A DNA stretch of 64,000 nt from Emergomyces orientalis (taxonomy: Eukaryota > Ascomycota > Eurotiomycetes > Onygenales > Ajellomycetaceae), in assembly GCA_002110485.1 (NCBI GenBank), contig MOWL01000070.1, positions 682,001-746,000 of the forward strand. The letters run 5' to 3'. The position numbers and the translations under genes are program-made. The notes beneath the pieces were generated by a model. The model ran no database searches. It saw only the letters and a list, made by a program, of their open reading frames with translations, and was not told the origin of the DNA. Shown here piece by piece: positions 48,082 through 61,043 of the stretch (positions are counted from its first letter, which is position 1; each line of letters opens with the position of its first letter).

Positions 48082-50156
48082 ATGACCCAAAAGCAAAAGG
48101 AAGGCGGTAGGTTCTGCCTTGAATGCCACTGGGAATCTTTCAAAATGTCAGAGGAGAACCTTTCAGTTGCTCCTAGCTGCGTTGACCCTTCTATGTGTTG
48201 GGGTGTTTCTCAAACCGAGCATTGTTCTGCGTACCCCTCATGCCAAAAGGCCGACCCATGCTGCGACGAGGATAACTGTTCTGTTCAATGTTCATCTGTT
48301 TGTGATGGCTTTGTTGCTTGTGATGCGTCCACCATTTGTTCGGAAATGCTTTGCGAATCTCAGGATTGTCAGAGCGTTGCCCCGGTCTGCTTCGACCAAA
48401 GCTGCATTGGTGACGGCCATGCCAATATCGATGACGGAATATGCGAAATCCTCAATCAAGACAGTTCTTTCAACTGGAATTCCGAAAACCTCCTCCAATC
48501 CGCAATCACAACTCAGTTCGGTGGCCCCTTTCATACCCAGCACGACGCTTCGACCAGCGGTTGTCACGATACACATTCCATGAGCAATTTTACTCCATCG
48601 GATACACCGTTAGTTACCAAAAACTACGCATTCCAATTTCACGAAGATCAAAATTCTTCCCTACAGCAGTCTGCTTTAACCGAACCTTCAGATTCGTCGG
48701 GCTCAATTGTAAATCACACGATAGACTTGTGTCCAACTCTCGATAATTGCAACCATCAGTCTCATTTCGGCCCTGTTTTCTCAGATTGCAATCCAGATGA
48801 ATTCCTAGGTTTTATACCAATGGAGTTTCAATCGCAATTCCATTCCCTATATCCGCAGTTATATCCAAGGTTTGACGGCGGTTTGAAGCTGCCATGTGAA
48901 ATGCAACCTGAACATGTACATAAGAATACGTCACACCCAGCACAGCATACAGATCGTCTTACCTCGTCAAGTCCGGGTTCTGCGCAACTAAAATCCAGCC
49001 CATCTTTGACGCCACCGTATAAAGGCAGCGATATTACCTCGCCACTCACGAGTCCCCATGTCGAATCCATTAACGAGTTGCATATTTGCAAGTGTATTAT
49101 AAAAAATAAATCACAAAATACTCTCTGTGGAGCGACATTTCCTGATGCTGGTAAGCTTCAGGAACATTTAGTTCAGACCCATGTTGGCATGGTTGAAGGA
49201 TGCCAAGGCCATGGATTCTACTGCTGCTGGGAGGGTTGCCATCGCCCCGATGAACCGTTTTCACAAAAATCGAAACTTCAAGGACACTTTCTAACACATA
49301 GTAACCGTACGCTTCCCTTCCGTTCTAAACGTTTTGCATGAATTCAAGTTTTTCTTCTCGATACACGAATATCGTCTAACCACCTTTATCAAATTTAGAC
49401 AAAGGTTTCCAATGCTCCGCTTGTGGGAAACAATTTGCTAGGCAAGCAACTCTGGAACGCCACGAGAGAAGCCATCGTGGAGAAAAGCCATACGCTTGCA
49501 AGTTGTGTCAAAAAGCGTTCACCGACAGTAGCGAGCTGAGTAAGTGTTCAAAGCTCCTTCTTCTTTTTTTTTTTTTTTGCCGCTGTCTTCTAATCATGAC
49601 CAGAAACGCACATGCGAATTCACACTGGCGAAAAACCTTTTAAATGCAACTATCCGGGTTGTACCTTTGAGACTGGAGATGTATGCAATCTTACTCTGCT
49701 ATTATCGTGTGCGATATGCTAACATTGATGAATGTAGTCATCAAATATGTCAAGCCACAAACTCAGTAAGTTGCCCGGCATCCGGGAGCTTCATGCGATA
49801 TGTTCTCTACGCTAACGATTTTACCTAGCCCATGGCATACGCAAACACAAATGTAATTTTCCGGGTTGTTCGAAGAGTTTCACACGGCCAGGTACAACCT
49901 AACATCTTGCCCATTACTGCCTCATTCCAAAACGGTGCGGTGGAATGAACAAACAGAGTCTAACTAACGCTATAATAATACAGACCAGCTTAAAAGACAT
50001 ATAAAAACGACCCATAAAGAAGATATCAGCTCGTCCGTCTCGCTTTCTTCACCTATTGTCGAACAATTCCCTCTACCCCAATTCGAACCCCCCTCCCGGA
50101 ATTCTTCTATCTCCGGGCCTTACCATGGCATTGCTATGCCACTGGTAAATGAATAA
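48082..50156 (+). CDS. zafA: Zinc-responsive C2H2 transcription activator ZafA/Zap1
   Basis: Exons 48082-49306, 49399-49539, 49604-49680, 49738-49765, 49829-49891 and 49984-50156 give 568 residues with all phases fitting. Residues 33-108 contain 15 cysteines, a likely zinc-sensing or activation segment. Six zinc fingers follow: two atypical ones (CKCII..., then CCWEGCHRPDEPFSQKSKL with HFLTH), then CSACGKQFARQATLERH, CKLCQKAFTDSSELKTH, CNYPGCTFETGDSSNMSSH and CNFPGCSKSFTRPDQLKRH. The finger order and sequence match ZafA, which switches on zinc uptake genes under zinc limitation. The start at 48082 is the first ATG of the frame; 48145 is an alternative. The fourth exon is only 28 nt. Confidence 0.9.
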
Positions 50157-50514
50157 AAATGCGCTAAAACAATCCTCTACGACCTAATAAACCACGGTCG
50201 CCCTTCAAACCAGCACTTGTAGTGCCATGGGGAAACAGACCCAAGTTTTCAGCGCTTCCCACCATACGTTTCCCTACTTCAACCTTACGAACCTTCCCTT
50301 TCTCTAGCGTTCTTATATCCTATTTCTCCGGTTATTGGTTTTGGTGTTGGCTTTCCTTCGGTTTTGTCAAGGAAAATAACAAAAGGGAAACGAAGTTACG
50401 GCTCTTTTGTATTTCAATTTCACCCTGAATTTCGTTCTATTTTGTTCTGCGTCTCTCAAACCCTTTCTAGCCCTGCACAGTCCGCTACTTTTACTTGCTT
50501 GGAATTTTATTTCC

Positions 50515-50557
<43 letters not shown>

Positions 50558-51210
50558 GTGGCGTGTTGGGTTAAGGCTCAGACAGGTTGTAGCTAATCGT
50601 GATACATACTTTCTGGGTATTTGGCGACGAAGCACATAATATACTGCATGGGCATGGGTATTAGAAGCTCGCTAACAGTTCTTCCTTCGGAAGAAGCGAC
50701 ATGTGATTATGATGGTATATATGATATATTCACATTTTGCGATGTGCTCTATATTTTATGTTTGCGTGTCTCAGCTAGACCATTTATGCACACGAAGAAG
50801 AACAATATTTGATAAGTTACCTGAAATTACCAGCAGAATAATCGCTACCAATTTATCACCTACAATAGTTCTGTGTCCCTATAATAGATTTTTAATTTTA
50901 CTAAGTATCCATGGATCCAACGTTCAACTTCCGATTAGGACTAGCGCCTCTGATCTGGCTACATTTCGTTCTACGGACAATGGCAGAGTCATGACATAAA
51001 TCCACTCATCGCAACATATACGTGCAGTACACGTAACGTCCAAGGATAAAAAAAGCTCGGAGAGTAGACTCTCAAGTAGACCAAGTCCCCAAAAGTAGCA
51101 AGCAACCGTAGATATACATTTATCCCATGTAACAGATCCAACAGCCAGAAGACGACGAATCCCATTTGCTTGGACCAGCCCGCCTCCATCCAAGGTACCG
51201 AGCGATCCGC
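50157..51210. other. Convergent 3' regions with C10T34 tract
   Basis: This holds the zafA 3' UTR and the 3' UTR of the minus-strand gene ending at 51211. A run of 10 C then 34 T lies at 50513-50556. No coding exon is supported. Confidence 0.5.
50513..50556. repeat. Homopolymer C10 then T34
   Basis: Ten C followed by thirty-four T in the zafA 3' flank. It could be a processed poly(A) scar on the minus strand or simple slippage. Length in the assembly is uncertain, because such runs are error-prone. Confidence 0.9.
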
Positions 51211-51971
51211 TCATTCCCTAACACTCTCCTCCAATTGCTCCACCGCATTCCTCAACTCCCTAATCCTCTGCCCAACCCTCCTCTTAATCTCCTCCTGAAC
51301 TTCATCCGGAACCTCTTCCGGGTTAAAAGTCATACTACTCCCTCCCTCCTCCTCTTGATTGGCTTCTTCCCCTTCCTTTGCCGCCCCACCCGCATTAGAC
51401 GATGAATTCCAGTCCTGGTTTTCGGGCGATGATGGTGGCGGCCGCTCTAGATATGATGGCTGCGGCTTTGTGCCGGTATACGCGGCGTAGGCATGGTCTA
51501 GGTCGTCGAAAGCTTCGCGCAGTGAAATACGGTCGGAGACGGCATAGATAGTAGAGGCAGCGGTGGATTCAGCAGCGATTTCGAGCTGAGTTAAAGGAAA
51601 AGTAGATGTTAGCTCGTGGGAACTATACATATTGATGCACTAAAAACTTTGTTGTTTACTTGCCTCATCCTTTGCAATCTCGTATCTGTGTTTAAAGGGG
51701 GGGGGGCGCGATAGCATTTTTTGTCAGCTCATCAATTTTCATTCATGGTATTATATTGTTAATTATAACCCCGGGTCGGGGAGAAGAGAGGGAGGGTCTT
51801 CGCCAGGTCCCGAGGGGGGGTTGGGTGGGGTGGGTGTGAGGGTGATCCAAAGGATGCTCACAAATCTTGTAGCTCTTGGATGTAATCATCCGCCTTGGGC
51901 CGCTCGGCTTGTGGCACAGAAGAATATCTCTTCATTTGCGGCCACGACTGAGCAATCATTACTGCTACCAT
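51211..51971 (-). CDS. Conserved protein with coiled-coil C-terminus, three exons, GC-AG intron
   Basis: Exons 51971-51862, 51685-51664 and 51585-51211 give 168 residues. Intron 1 has a GTGAGC donor and ACAG acceptor. The middle exon is a 22-nt microexon. Intron 2 starts GCAAGT rather than GT and ends TCAG; the only nearby GT donor (GTAAAC) would give a stop. The join reads QELQDLYEIAKDELEIAAES, which is smooth and helical. The C-terminal half has SDRISLREAFDDLDHAYAAY, then a Gly/Glu-rich linker and a coiled-coil-like tail (EIKRRVGQRIRELRNAVEQL). The family is not recognised. An alternative start at 51959 lies four codons downstream. Confidence 0.72.
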
Positions 51972-52970
51972 GGTATTCTTTTGAGCAGAATATAACTTTT
52001 TTTGGGAATCTCTGCACATGCTTTGACGATCGATTGTCGAGAAAAGGTATCGAGAGGCACCCCGAAAACAAGGCAAGGCAGTACGTCGCACTGGATGGGA
52101 AAAAAACCTCAATGTGCCTATTCTACAGGCATCCATTCCTCGTGCAACTGAAACTATTGGTGGTGGCATTTGTGTTGTTATGTTTAATCTATAAATTGCC
52201 GTCGCTAGTTGGATGCCAATAGAGCAACTGAAGAAAGGGTCAACTGGTGAAAATATTTCTGAAAAAAATAAATAACAAATCAATAAGTGACACAGATCAA
52301 AGTCAGTTAGAAGTTTAAAAATGAAAACAGAAAAAGTTCACTTCAATCACCTAGTCTGGACCTGGTTGAAGGAACTCGGTATCAATAAAAAAATCTTTCT
52401 CAGTCCGAGGATGTTTGGTCTGGCTGTTGTCAAAGGAGCCGATGACGTCAGACTTCCCGCCAGCAATTATCAATCCATCAGATAAGCCAATCCAAGTCAA
52501 AAAAGTTCATGATGAATCCAGATTTTGGGCCCAGTTTTTCGGAACCATGTTTCAACTCTGGGCATCCCATCTCAAAACCATGAGGTCAGAGGGTGATATA
52601 GGATTTGAACCACCCTGAAAAAATTTTCCGGCTGAAAATTGGAGACACAACTTTCTTTTTGCACCGATCCACGATATCAACGTCCACGGTTGTGTGACAT
52701 CCACGGATCTCCTTTTTCGTGCCTTACTTGGGCTACTGTGAAGTTCCTGCAAAAGAAATACTGTTGAAATTGTGTCTATTTTTAATAATCATCCCCTCAC
52801 CCGGCGTCCACTGAATAGTAGAAATGCGAAAAATAAATCTAATGGGTATATAGCCCACCCAGTTTGACGGGAACTGTAGACAATCGAAACTGCGGAAATG
52901 CCGGAATCCATACCGGATCGTCCCCGATAAATTTGCGCCTATATCCGTACAGGTTACAAAAACCGTCTTT
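51972..52970. other. Spacer between the coiled-coil gene and the CoA ligase gene
   Basis: Leader and promoter of the coiled-coil gene on the left, 3' UTR of the ligase gene on the right. A tRNA-like B-box near 52600 was checked and rejected. No gene is seen. Confidence 0.5.
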
Positions 52971-55033
52971 CTACAACTTGGCTCTACCACCCTGAAGCTT
53001 TGCTGCATCTCTCTTCGCCCACTCTCTCATAACCTTGCGTAATATCTTCCCACTGGGAGACTTGGGTACTTCATCGACAACCACCACCCCGCCGGTTAGC
53101 CACTTATGTTTGGAAACACGGGGCTTAAGCCATTCTTGGATTTCGGCAGGCGTAACCTGTGAATTTGCTTGAGTTGTATTGTCTTTGAAGACGACATATG
53201 CACGGGGGAATTCTTCGTCGTCGCTGTACGATGGAAGTGCCAAGTTAACATGATGGTTTTATGGATTTTTTATCCATTCTTCTTTGTTCCTTTTTTCCTT
53301 CTTTGGGATTGAAGAAGGAAAGCCGAGGTGGGAGGGGCTTATTGGGGCAGCTCTTACATCGTCATACCAACGACAGCCGCATCGGCGATGCCATCATGCT
53401 CTAGCAACGCAGCCTCCAGCTCAGCGGGCGCAACTTGCAGGGCGTTGACCTTAATAAGTTCCTGCTTGAAATTTTAGGGCTTGATACAGGAGACTTTCAC
53501 ACAGAACAGAAACGGTATACCTTTTTGCGATCGACAATCCAGAACCAGTCTCCTCGTGCAACGGCGATATCTCCCGTTCGTAACCAACCGTCCGGAAGCA
53601 TTGTTTCGCGCGTAGCTTCTTCATTCTTCCAATATCCCATTGTTACATTTGGGGATCGAATATATATTTCACCAGGCTCGCCATCCGCAACCTCCTTTCC
53701 ATCCTCATCGAGGAGCTTGCACTCACAGTTCGGATCGAGGACGCCAACACTCCCCGTACTAGTAGATAGGTCAGCTGTTTGAATGTTCATATTATCCCCA
53801 GGTAAGGCAAAAACAAGGGAAACGGCGATTTATTTCTTACTCGTCTGTCAACCCCCCAGGAACATGCATCGCCGCCGAGGTTACCTCGGTCATTCCCCAC
53901 CCCTGCTGTACGGTAACACCGAGCTTCTGAGATACCTCATTCTGGAGTTTGCGTGACAACGGCGCAGCTCCGCAGGTAATAGCCTTAACACTGCTCAAGT
54001 CATACTTGGCCGTCTCGGGCCTTTTGCTCAACATGACCATTATCGGTGGCGCGACGTGCAAATTCGTTATCTTATGATCTTGAATAACCCGCAGGAAATC
54101 TTCGTATACGAACTTCTTCATCACATATACGGGCACCTGCATCTTCGCGGCCACGATGATGGTATACATCTGTCCGTACACGTGGTATAGAGGCAAGAAG
54201 CCAATCCACCGTTGTTGAGGTCCAGTTTCCGCAGAGTAACGCTGCAGGACTCCACGGATGGCCATCGACTGCAGAACGTTGGCCATCACGTTTCGATGGC
54301 TCACACATACTCCCTTCGGTAAACCCGTGGTGCCTGATGAGTAGTTTATCGTCGCGACAGTCGTTGCTGCCTCATCACCGTGTAATTCAGGCCATTGGTA
54401 GGAATGTGACTCTTGTACGGTTGTGAGAAGACCATTAGTCCAGTCCCTCACACCATTTTTGGTTGAGGTCACCGTTTCTGAGAACTGGAAGAGTTGGTCC
54501 GGCGAAATATTGGCCTCCTTCGCAGCAGCAATCGCGGTGTCAACTAGCGACGGATGGACCAGAATGACTTTGGCCTCCGTGTTTTTCATCTGGTACACCA
54601 TCTCTGTTTTCATCACACGCAAGAGGGCGTCAATATTTATTTATAACTTCGTGAGATGTGCTCGATGCGGGCTTCTTTTTTTTCACACACCTTGCACACT
54701 ATAATTTGGATTCATCCCACTAAACACCCTTCCCGACCCAACAATCCCCAGGTAAGCCACTGCCACGAATATCTGATTTGGTGAGAGCACTAGCACAACC
54801 TCGCCTCTGTTCACGCCGCTAACACCGCTGGAAGCTTTGAACCGCTCCATCCCCATCGCCAACCGCTTTACCCATTGCAGCGCGGCACTGGTGGATAGGT
54901 TGATAGAGGGGTCTTCGGAATCTATCCATATGGGTTTCGTGGAGGTGCGGAGAGGAGAATCTGCCGGGAAAAGGAAAGTGAGCAGATTCGAGGAGGGGAT
55001 GGGGATGGAAGCGAAGGGAGAGTATTTCGGCAT
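52971..55033 (-). CDS. 4-coumarate-CoA-ligase-like AMP-binding enzyme with peroxisomal signal
   Basis: Exons 55033-54691, 54603-53841, 53758-53521, 53461-53358 and 53223-52971 give 566 residues; splice ends are canonical and phases match. Motifs in order: ATP-binding box INYSSGTTGLPKGV, FLPLYHVYG, GWGMTEVTSA, GEIYIRSPNVTMGYW, DGWLRTGDI, VDRKKELIKV and the terminal PKSPSGKILRK with the adenylation lysine. The C-terminus ends AKL, a PTS1-type peroxisomal signal. The family activates carboxylates as acyl-AMP then acyl-CoA. The substrate (hydroxycinnamate, medium-chain fatty acid or another) cannot be deduced from what I see. Confidence 0.93.
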
Positions 55034-56035
55034 TGTGCCAATTGGTGGTTGGCTGGCCGGACTGCTACTAAATATGTATGAAAATTCTTTGTTAATTCTC
55101 GGAAGTTAAGAGAATGTCTTTTTTTATTTTTATTTTTATATTTTTGTCAATTCAGCGCAAATAGCCCTGTTTCTCCAAATGCAGGAAATGTGGTGCGATT
55201 CAAAAAATTATCTCAACAAAATATGAACAGAATGCAGAAAACCCATCCAGATAAAAAGGTACGCAGCGAGGAAAAAAAAAGGGCAATGATAATGAAAAAT
55301 GAAATACAGCGAAATTACCATTCCCTTTCCTTTTAATAAATATGAAGTAGATATATATGTAGATGGTTTTCATGTCCCCACTTAAACGCGCTCAACCCCC
55401 GCACGCTTCCCCAGTCAAATCGGCGTCCGGTCCGAGCTGCTGGATGCTGGCTCGATTGCCGAATGCCGGGTGGCTGATCGTGGCCCAATTGCTACATATC
55501 TTGCATATGTACGTATAGACAATTTAAGCTATGTATCCAGTGCTGCTTGTGTATATTTATTAGTAGCTGTGATGGAAAATAATTAATAAATTTCCTGAAA
55601 ATAGAGATCGCAATTAGGTGGGGAGGAGCTCGGGGCAGGAGGTTCGCTTCTCAGATAAAAGAAAATAAAATAAGGAAGCAAAGCGCAACGGAGAAGGTCC
55701 GAGAATAGCATCATTCAATCACCGATTGTTATTTCGCCAATTTAAAATAAGTAAATTAAATAAATAAATAAATAACTTCGTTGACGGAAGAGGTCCAATA
55801 GTTTGAATTGATTTCAGTAAAGCAATGAATGGAAGAGGATAGGGATGTTGGAACATCGTGTTTATGCAGAAATAGATTCCGGGGAATAGGTGGAGAAAAG
55901 AAAATATAATAAAAAAAGGCCTTGTCTAACTCTCTCATAATTCATAATCGTAACAGGATGGCAACAAAAAATTAGACATGAAATCGTCCTCATTTTCAAA
56001 GGAAAAAAAAATTTTTTATTCACGCAAATATAAAC
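55034..56035. other. Intergenic, 1.0 kb
   Basis: Promoter of the CoA ligase gene on the left, 3' UTR of the DUF3824 gene on the right. AT-rich with AAATA-type tracts; no coding exon seen. Confidence 0.5.
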
Positions 56036-58126
56036 TCAGTACCGTAACAAATTCCCCTTCCCATCATGAATATACCTAGGGGCATCTTTTGCACTCACCG
56101 ACGACGGTGAATTATAAAAGCGATCACCATCATCTGGACTCAAACTCCTCGTATTACGCTGTTTGGTCATCTCTTTTTCTCTCCTCCCTTTCCTACACTT
56201 AGCCTTAAACGAATTACATTCCGCATGGTGATTAGCCGCTTCCTTCCATTCATCGACTGTGCTTTTGATTCCAATCGCTGCTAGGGTGACAGTCGCCACG
56301 TCTTTTAAATTATTCTTGGTACGCTGCCTGCGCGCCTCGTCGGGGCTGATCTCACCGTCGCGGAGCTGAGCGTTGCGTTCCTTGCGCTGCTTGAGGCTCT
56401 TGACGATGCTGTGGCCGGCGTGAACGGTAGCCATGGTCGCGAGCCCGGTGGTGGCGATCTCGCGTCTCCGTAGTTTCCTATGAGTGCGCTTTTCCTCGTC
56501 GGTGCTGAGGGAGGGGGAATCAGAATCAGTGTCATTGCCATTTTTATTCTTACCGCTGGAGTTGCGGTAATTGGTGGCGTGAATAGAAGAAGCGCCATTG
56601 GTGCTGCCAGCGATAGGGATCACGGCACGCCTGTCCCGGAAGGAAGAAGAGGAAGAAGAGGGGCGGAGGCGACCTACATCTCTGGAGTAACCGTCGCGGG
56701 ATTGACTACGACGACGCCGCGACTGATATCTATCTGAATACTCGTCGTCCGAGTCGCTGTAATTGTCGTATCGTCGCCTTTCATGGCGTTTGCTACCGTG
56801 GCCGGAAGATTGCTTTTCCTCCCCCAGTCCAAGGGCATTTAGGCCTTTGTTCAGGTACTCCGAAACACTCTGGCTCCTCTTCTTGCTCCCTCGGCTACGG
56901 CGCGACCGGTCCGGGCTGCTCTCATTATCCGAAGAATACCTAGAGTGTGCCTCGCGGCCTCGAGACTTTGAGCGGAAATGGTCATAAGCAGACTTGCCGG
57001 CGGCTGCCAAAAGTCCGGCAGAAGCGAGGTCCTTTGCACCACGGCCCTCTGACCGGGCTCGTCCACGAGATCGAGAGTGAGAACGGGGTCCATTTACCAC
57101 ACGGTTGGTAGCCAATCCTGCCAGTGTTGACTCAATGAGATGGCGTTTACTATGCTTATCTGAATCACCGTTGATGAGCTTGTTGGCCCCACCTGCGCCA
57201 ATGGCTGCAGTCAATACTCGCTTTCCTTTCTCGCCAGTCCAGCCTCCAGGTTCCTTGCGGGCGCGGATAGCCTCTGCTGCGCCAGCAGTCAATGCTGCTT
57301 TGAGAGTCCGGGCGAGCTCTTTCTGCTTATCCCCACTGTCGCGGTCATGACTACGGGAGCGGGAGCGGGATTGTCGTTGGCGCCGACGGTGACTTCGAGA
57401 AAAATCATAATCACGGTCATAGTAATCGAGTTTAGAGCCGTGGTGCCGGCCGCTGTCGCGACGTCTCGACGAGTGCGACTCGGTAGCCCCTCCCAACCCG
57501 ATAGCAGCCAGAGCTTGTTCACTGAAAGACTTGCGGCGTCTGGGTCTTGGAGAAGGGGTTCTAGAAGAGGAAGAACGGGAGTATGATCGTCGGGACTTGC
57601 GATCACGATCACGGTCACCTATATGCCAATTAGCTTTCTTACACGTATCACTTTAGGGGGTGTCACCTCAAACGGTAAGATAGCATTAGAACAAGCCAAC
57701 AGAATAACAATTTATTGTCGCTGTCAACTTACGTCGATTTCCATAGCCATGGCCGTGAGAGCGTTGATAATCCTCATCTCGAACATGGTAGTCCCCACGA
57801 CGATCACGACCACGACCGCCAACAGAATGGGTACGCCTCACACCGGAGTCATGCGCTGTTCTCCGCTTGGCGTAGATAGCTTTGGTACCTGATCGGCCAT
57901 AGCCATAATCCGGACGGTGGCCTCCAGTGTACGATCCCGGCGGGAAATCTCGCTGGATCTCTTCGACCTGGGAATCCTCGGTCTCATCTGGGCGGGCTAG
58001 GTCGGCAGGGCCTCCCCAATGGTTATTCGAGGGACGGGAGGTTGCGTAGGACGGCTCGTAAAATTCGGCGGTTTGAGCTCGTCGGCGCTGGGGGTTGTAC
58101 GGGTGATTCTCGTAGTAGGACGCCAT
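56036..58126 (-). CDS. DUF3824 protein, Arg/Ser-rich
   Basis: Exons 58126-57733 and 57618-56036 give 658 residues (GTAAGT donor, CTAAT branch, ATATAG acceptor, phase 1). The first part is Tyr/Arg/Gly-rich (MASYYENHPYNPQRRRA). The middle contains Arg/Ser dipeptide tracts and Ala/Gly-rich helical repeats: KAALTAGAAEAIRARK, LTAAIGAGGANKLI, ASAGLLAAAGKSAYDHF, ATTGLATMATVHAGHSI, VATVTLAAIGIKSTV, each like a glycine-zipper-type segment. The arrangement of these helices in RS-rich sequence is the DUF3824 type. Function is unknown; an interaction or membrane-associated scaffold is conceivable from composition only. Confidence 0.82.
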
Positions 58127-61043
58127 GGCGCAAGAGTATCGCTATTGCACCCCGAAGGGATCCGGTGAATTTTGAAGGTTCTTTCTTCCGTCCTGGTGTC
58201 GAAAACTGTATGCTCAATCAGGATAACTAGAGCAGACAAGTACACTCCAGACTCGGGGTCTTTGGGCAATAAAAAAAAGCCTTTTCAATGAAAAATATAT
58301 ATGTAAAAAAATAATAAAGCTAACGAATATTGAGAATAATAAATATCCGGGGCGAGGAATGGGAAGCAGCCGATGGTGGGGCAAGCTCCGATAGATATAG
58401 TCTGGTGGCTCTTCTTGTTCGTCTGGCCAGAGTGCGAGGTCTGCCGTGCTGCACTGTGACGCAAGGCGGCCCCGTCTTTTGTTCGTCCTTCGTCTTGGCG
58501 ATAGTGGGCTGTGGCGACAAACAGGTTGTCAGGCTTGGGGGTTGCGATGTTGGATATCTGAAAATTGGGATAATGATGATGCTGTTTTTGGGGAAGAGCA
58601 GCAGTAGTTGCAGAATACTAGTATGCAAAAGGTATTCTACGGTGATTGTTGGTTTTGCGATGATGTCCTATGACCTAGAGATGATGATGGGAGATTTCGG
58701 AGGTAGTAAAGCGGAAGGGAATGTTTTATATCAGGGCTTGGGGACAGTAGCAAGACGGAGGCGGTAACTATGTGGCAGCGATTCTGCCAGAGCAGTTTGC
58801 CTCGTGAGATGCGGGGCGAGGCTGATTGTAATGGGTCGCAACAACTGTTAATGTTTCGTATAGATTAGAAAGTGGGATCTAAAAGAATAGATAATGATAA
58901 GACGGAGGAAGAAATATTTTTTATTCAGGAGAATTCCGCAATAAATACTAGTATCCTTCTATCGACTAATTCTGGCATTTTCTTATGTTCATAAATTTAT
59001 TCGACAATGACGTCATGTGATAAAAATTTGATCTGCCCTAGCCCTAACTAAATAACAGGAACAGCGAGACATTAGTACTATTGAAGCGAGGGGAGTATCT
59101 ACCCAGGCGAACTCTTCAACTGTGGTCTCTTGACGTCGGAAAACGCAGGTTATTAATATCCCTACAAACATCGGGAGATATGAGGGTAAATAAGGTGATT
59201 CTAAGCTTTTTCCCGGTTCCCCATAAATTTAGTGTTCCCGTCCCTGTCCCCGTCCCGGACGGACTCTAATGGATCCGTGGTACCAGGCCGAGCATATCGA
59301 AATTTTTTGGATATGCTCTAAAGTATGTATACCAGGCATCATATATCGTCATACTGATACCAATGGAGGGCGATGGATTTCAAAAGGAAAAATAGAGAAG
59401 CCACTCAATGCAGCTATATAGCTCTCATAGAAAATGGAAACTGAACTCAGAAAGGCTGACGGGATGAAACGATCATTTTCAACTACATATAAAGTCGAAA
59501 GGCAAAAAGAATAAAACCCCGCCAGTTTTCAGGGCCTTGGCTATCTCATGAGCGCTTATGGTTATATATATTCCCATGCCCACCTGCCCAAAAAAGCCCT
59601 TGATCCTAACAGACCCAAAATTATACAAACGGCAGCAGGGTCAATGACCAGAAGAGCCGTAAAAGCAGTGCAAACTCGAACGTAAAGCAGATGACGGGTA
59701 CACCAAACTTAATAGACGCTCCCAGCACAAATGTGTACAATATCGGATTTTCCTCCAAGTATAACTCCACAGCCACAAAAGAAAAGTCCCTAGCCCTCAT
59801 ACTCCCTCGTCTTGACTTTGAATTGCATCCTCACATTCATTAAACCTAGCAAGGGTTATGCGCCTGCCATCATCAGCAGGTTCACCATGAGTGTCCCAGA
59901 AACCAAAAAGAGAAAGAAAAGAAAAAAGAAAAGAAAAGAGGCCCCGGCAACGAAGGAGTGGGAAATGGGAAATGAATAGAAGAGGGGACGATAAAAAAAT
60001 TCAAGGAAAATGATGCAAAATTAAGCCATTGATACGAGCGCCGATAGGCCAAGAAGTTTGTATGAGAGCTTCATACATTAATCTCAAGGCTGGGGCAGAA
60101 GAAATTAACTGAGTGGGTGAAAAAACGATAAATATATCTATAAAACAAACTACAGGCGCTGGGTGCGCTCAAAGAAAAGCAAGAAATCAAATAGACACAA
60201 ACATGGTTGACTCCGAGGCAGAATTTGGGACGAAACGTCGCACCAAACGGACAACAAAAAATGAAAAAGGCAAATATGAAAAGCAAACTACAGTATCATG
60301 AATAGATTGGGATTCGGAAAGAGATAGCTGAAACGTGGGAGATTCCAGATATCGAGAGGCATAACATACGTGTCAAGGGGAACTTATGTTTGAGGGTTCC
60401 ATCCTGTGTTGGACTCTGAAGCAACTAAGATCCACGCAAGAGGATGGTGGGGAACGAAAGACAAATGGATCCTTTAAATAACTAAATTGTTCTTTCTCCC
60501 TCCCACCTCTGCAGCTAACTGTCGTGCGTCGCTAGTTTTACCATTACCAGATTGAACTGTGTTGCAGAGTTCCACGGCTGAAATTAGGTGAGAAAAATTT
60601 ACCAAAATTTTTTTCTCGGTTGTTGCTCTAAATACGGTGTCAATCAAAATCCTTCGAAATTTTTGTTTCGGGTTCGGTCTTATTGTGCATGTTTACTCTT
60701 CTTTCGTCTTCGACTTCGTTTATCCTCGGTTCCGATACCATGACAATGCCGGGAAAGCGGAAAATTGCAAGTCGACAAGAGGGAAATGCACGGGTCGGTG
60801 GGAAAAGAATGATGATGAATTGAAAGGTAAATAAAAGATACAAAAGAGAGCAGAAAACACACCAGCCAACCATTCGCCTTCGCCTTCGCTATTCCAGTGA
60901 TTTTTTCCTGTGCGGGGGGTATCTTCTATAGATGGGGATATAAATAATATTTTAAAAAAAATCAAGAGATGCATAAAATAAAATGAAAAGAAAAAGTTCG
61001 CTATAATAAACTTCAAGCGTCGTTTGTACGTCATCTTAATACA
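58127..61043. other. Gene-poor spacer, 2.9 kb
   Basis: No coding exon with family features on either strand. The left edge should carry the DUF3824 gene promoter; the right edge the 3' UTR of the C2H2 gene. Contains an imperfect GTCCC minisatellite at about 59236-59264 and an AAAAG-type purine tract at about 59907-59940. Confidence 0.45.
59236..59264. repeat. Imperfect GTCCC short minisatellite
   Basis: About five units of the form (C)GTCCC/TGTCCC in tandem. It may be a site of length variation. No function is evident. Confidence 0.7.

Noticed and set aside
51643..51663. Ordinary GT donor (GTAAAC) for intron 2 of the coiled-coil gene
   Set aside because: Using it shifts the phase and creates an immediate stop after the join. 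The GCAAGT donor keeps the frame.
52580..52620. tRNA-like B-box on the minus strand
   Set aside because: GGTTCAAATCC is present, but the T-stem does not pair (GGTGG against CCTAT) and no A-box at a suitable distance is seen.
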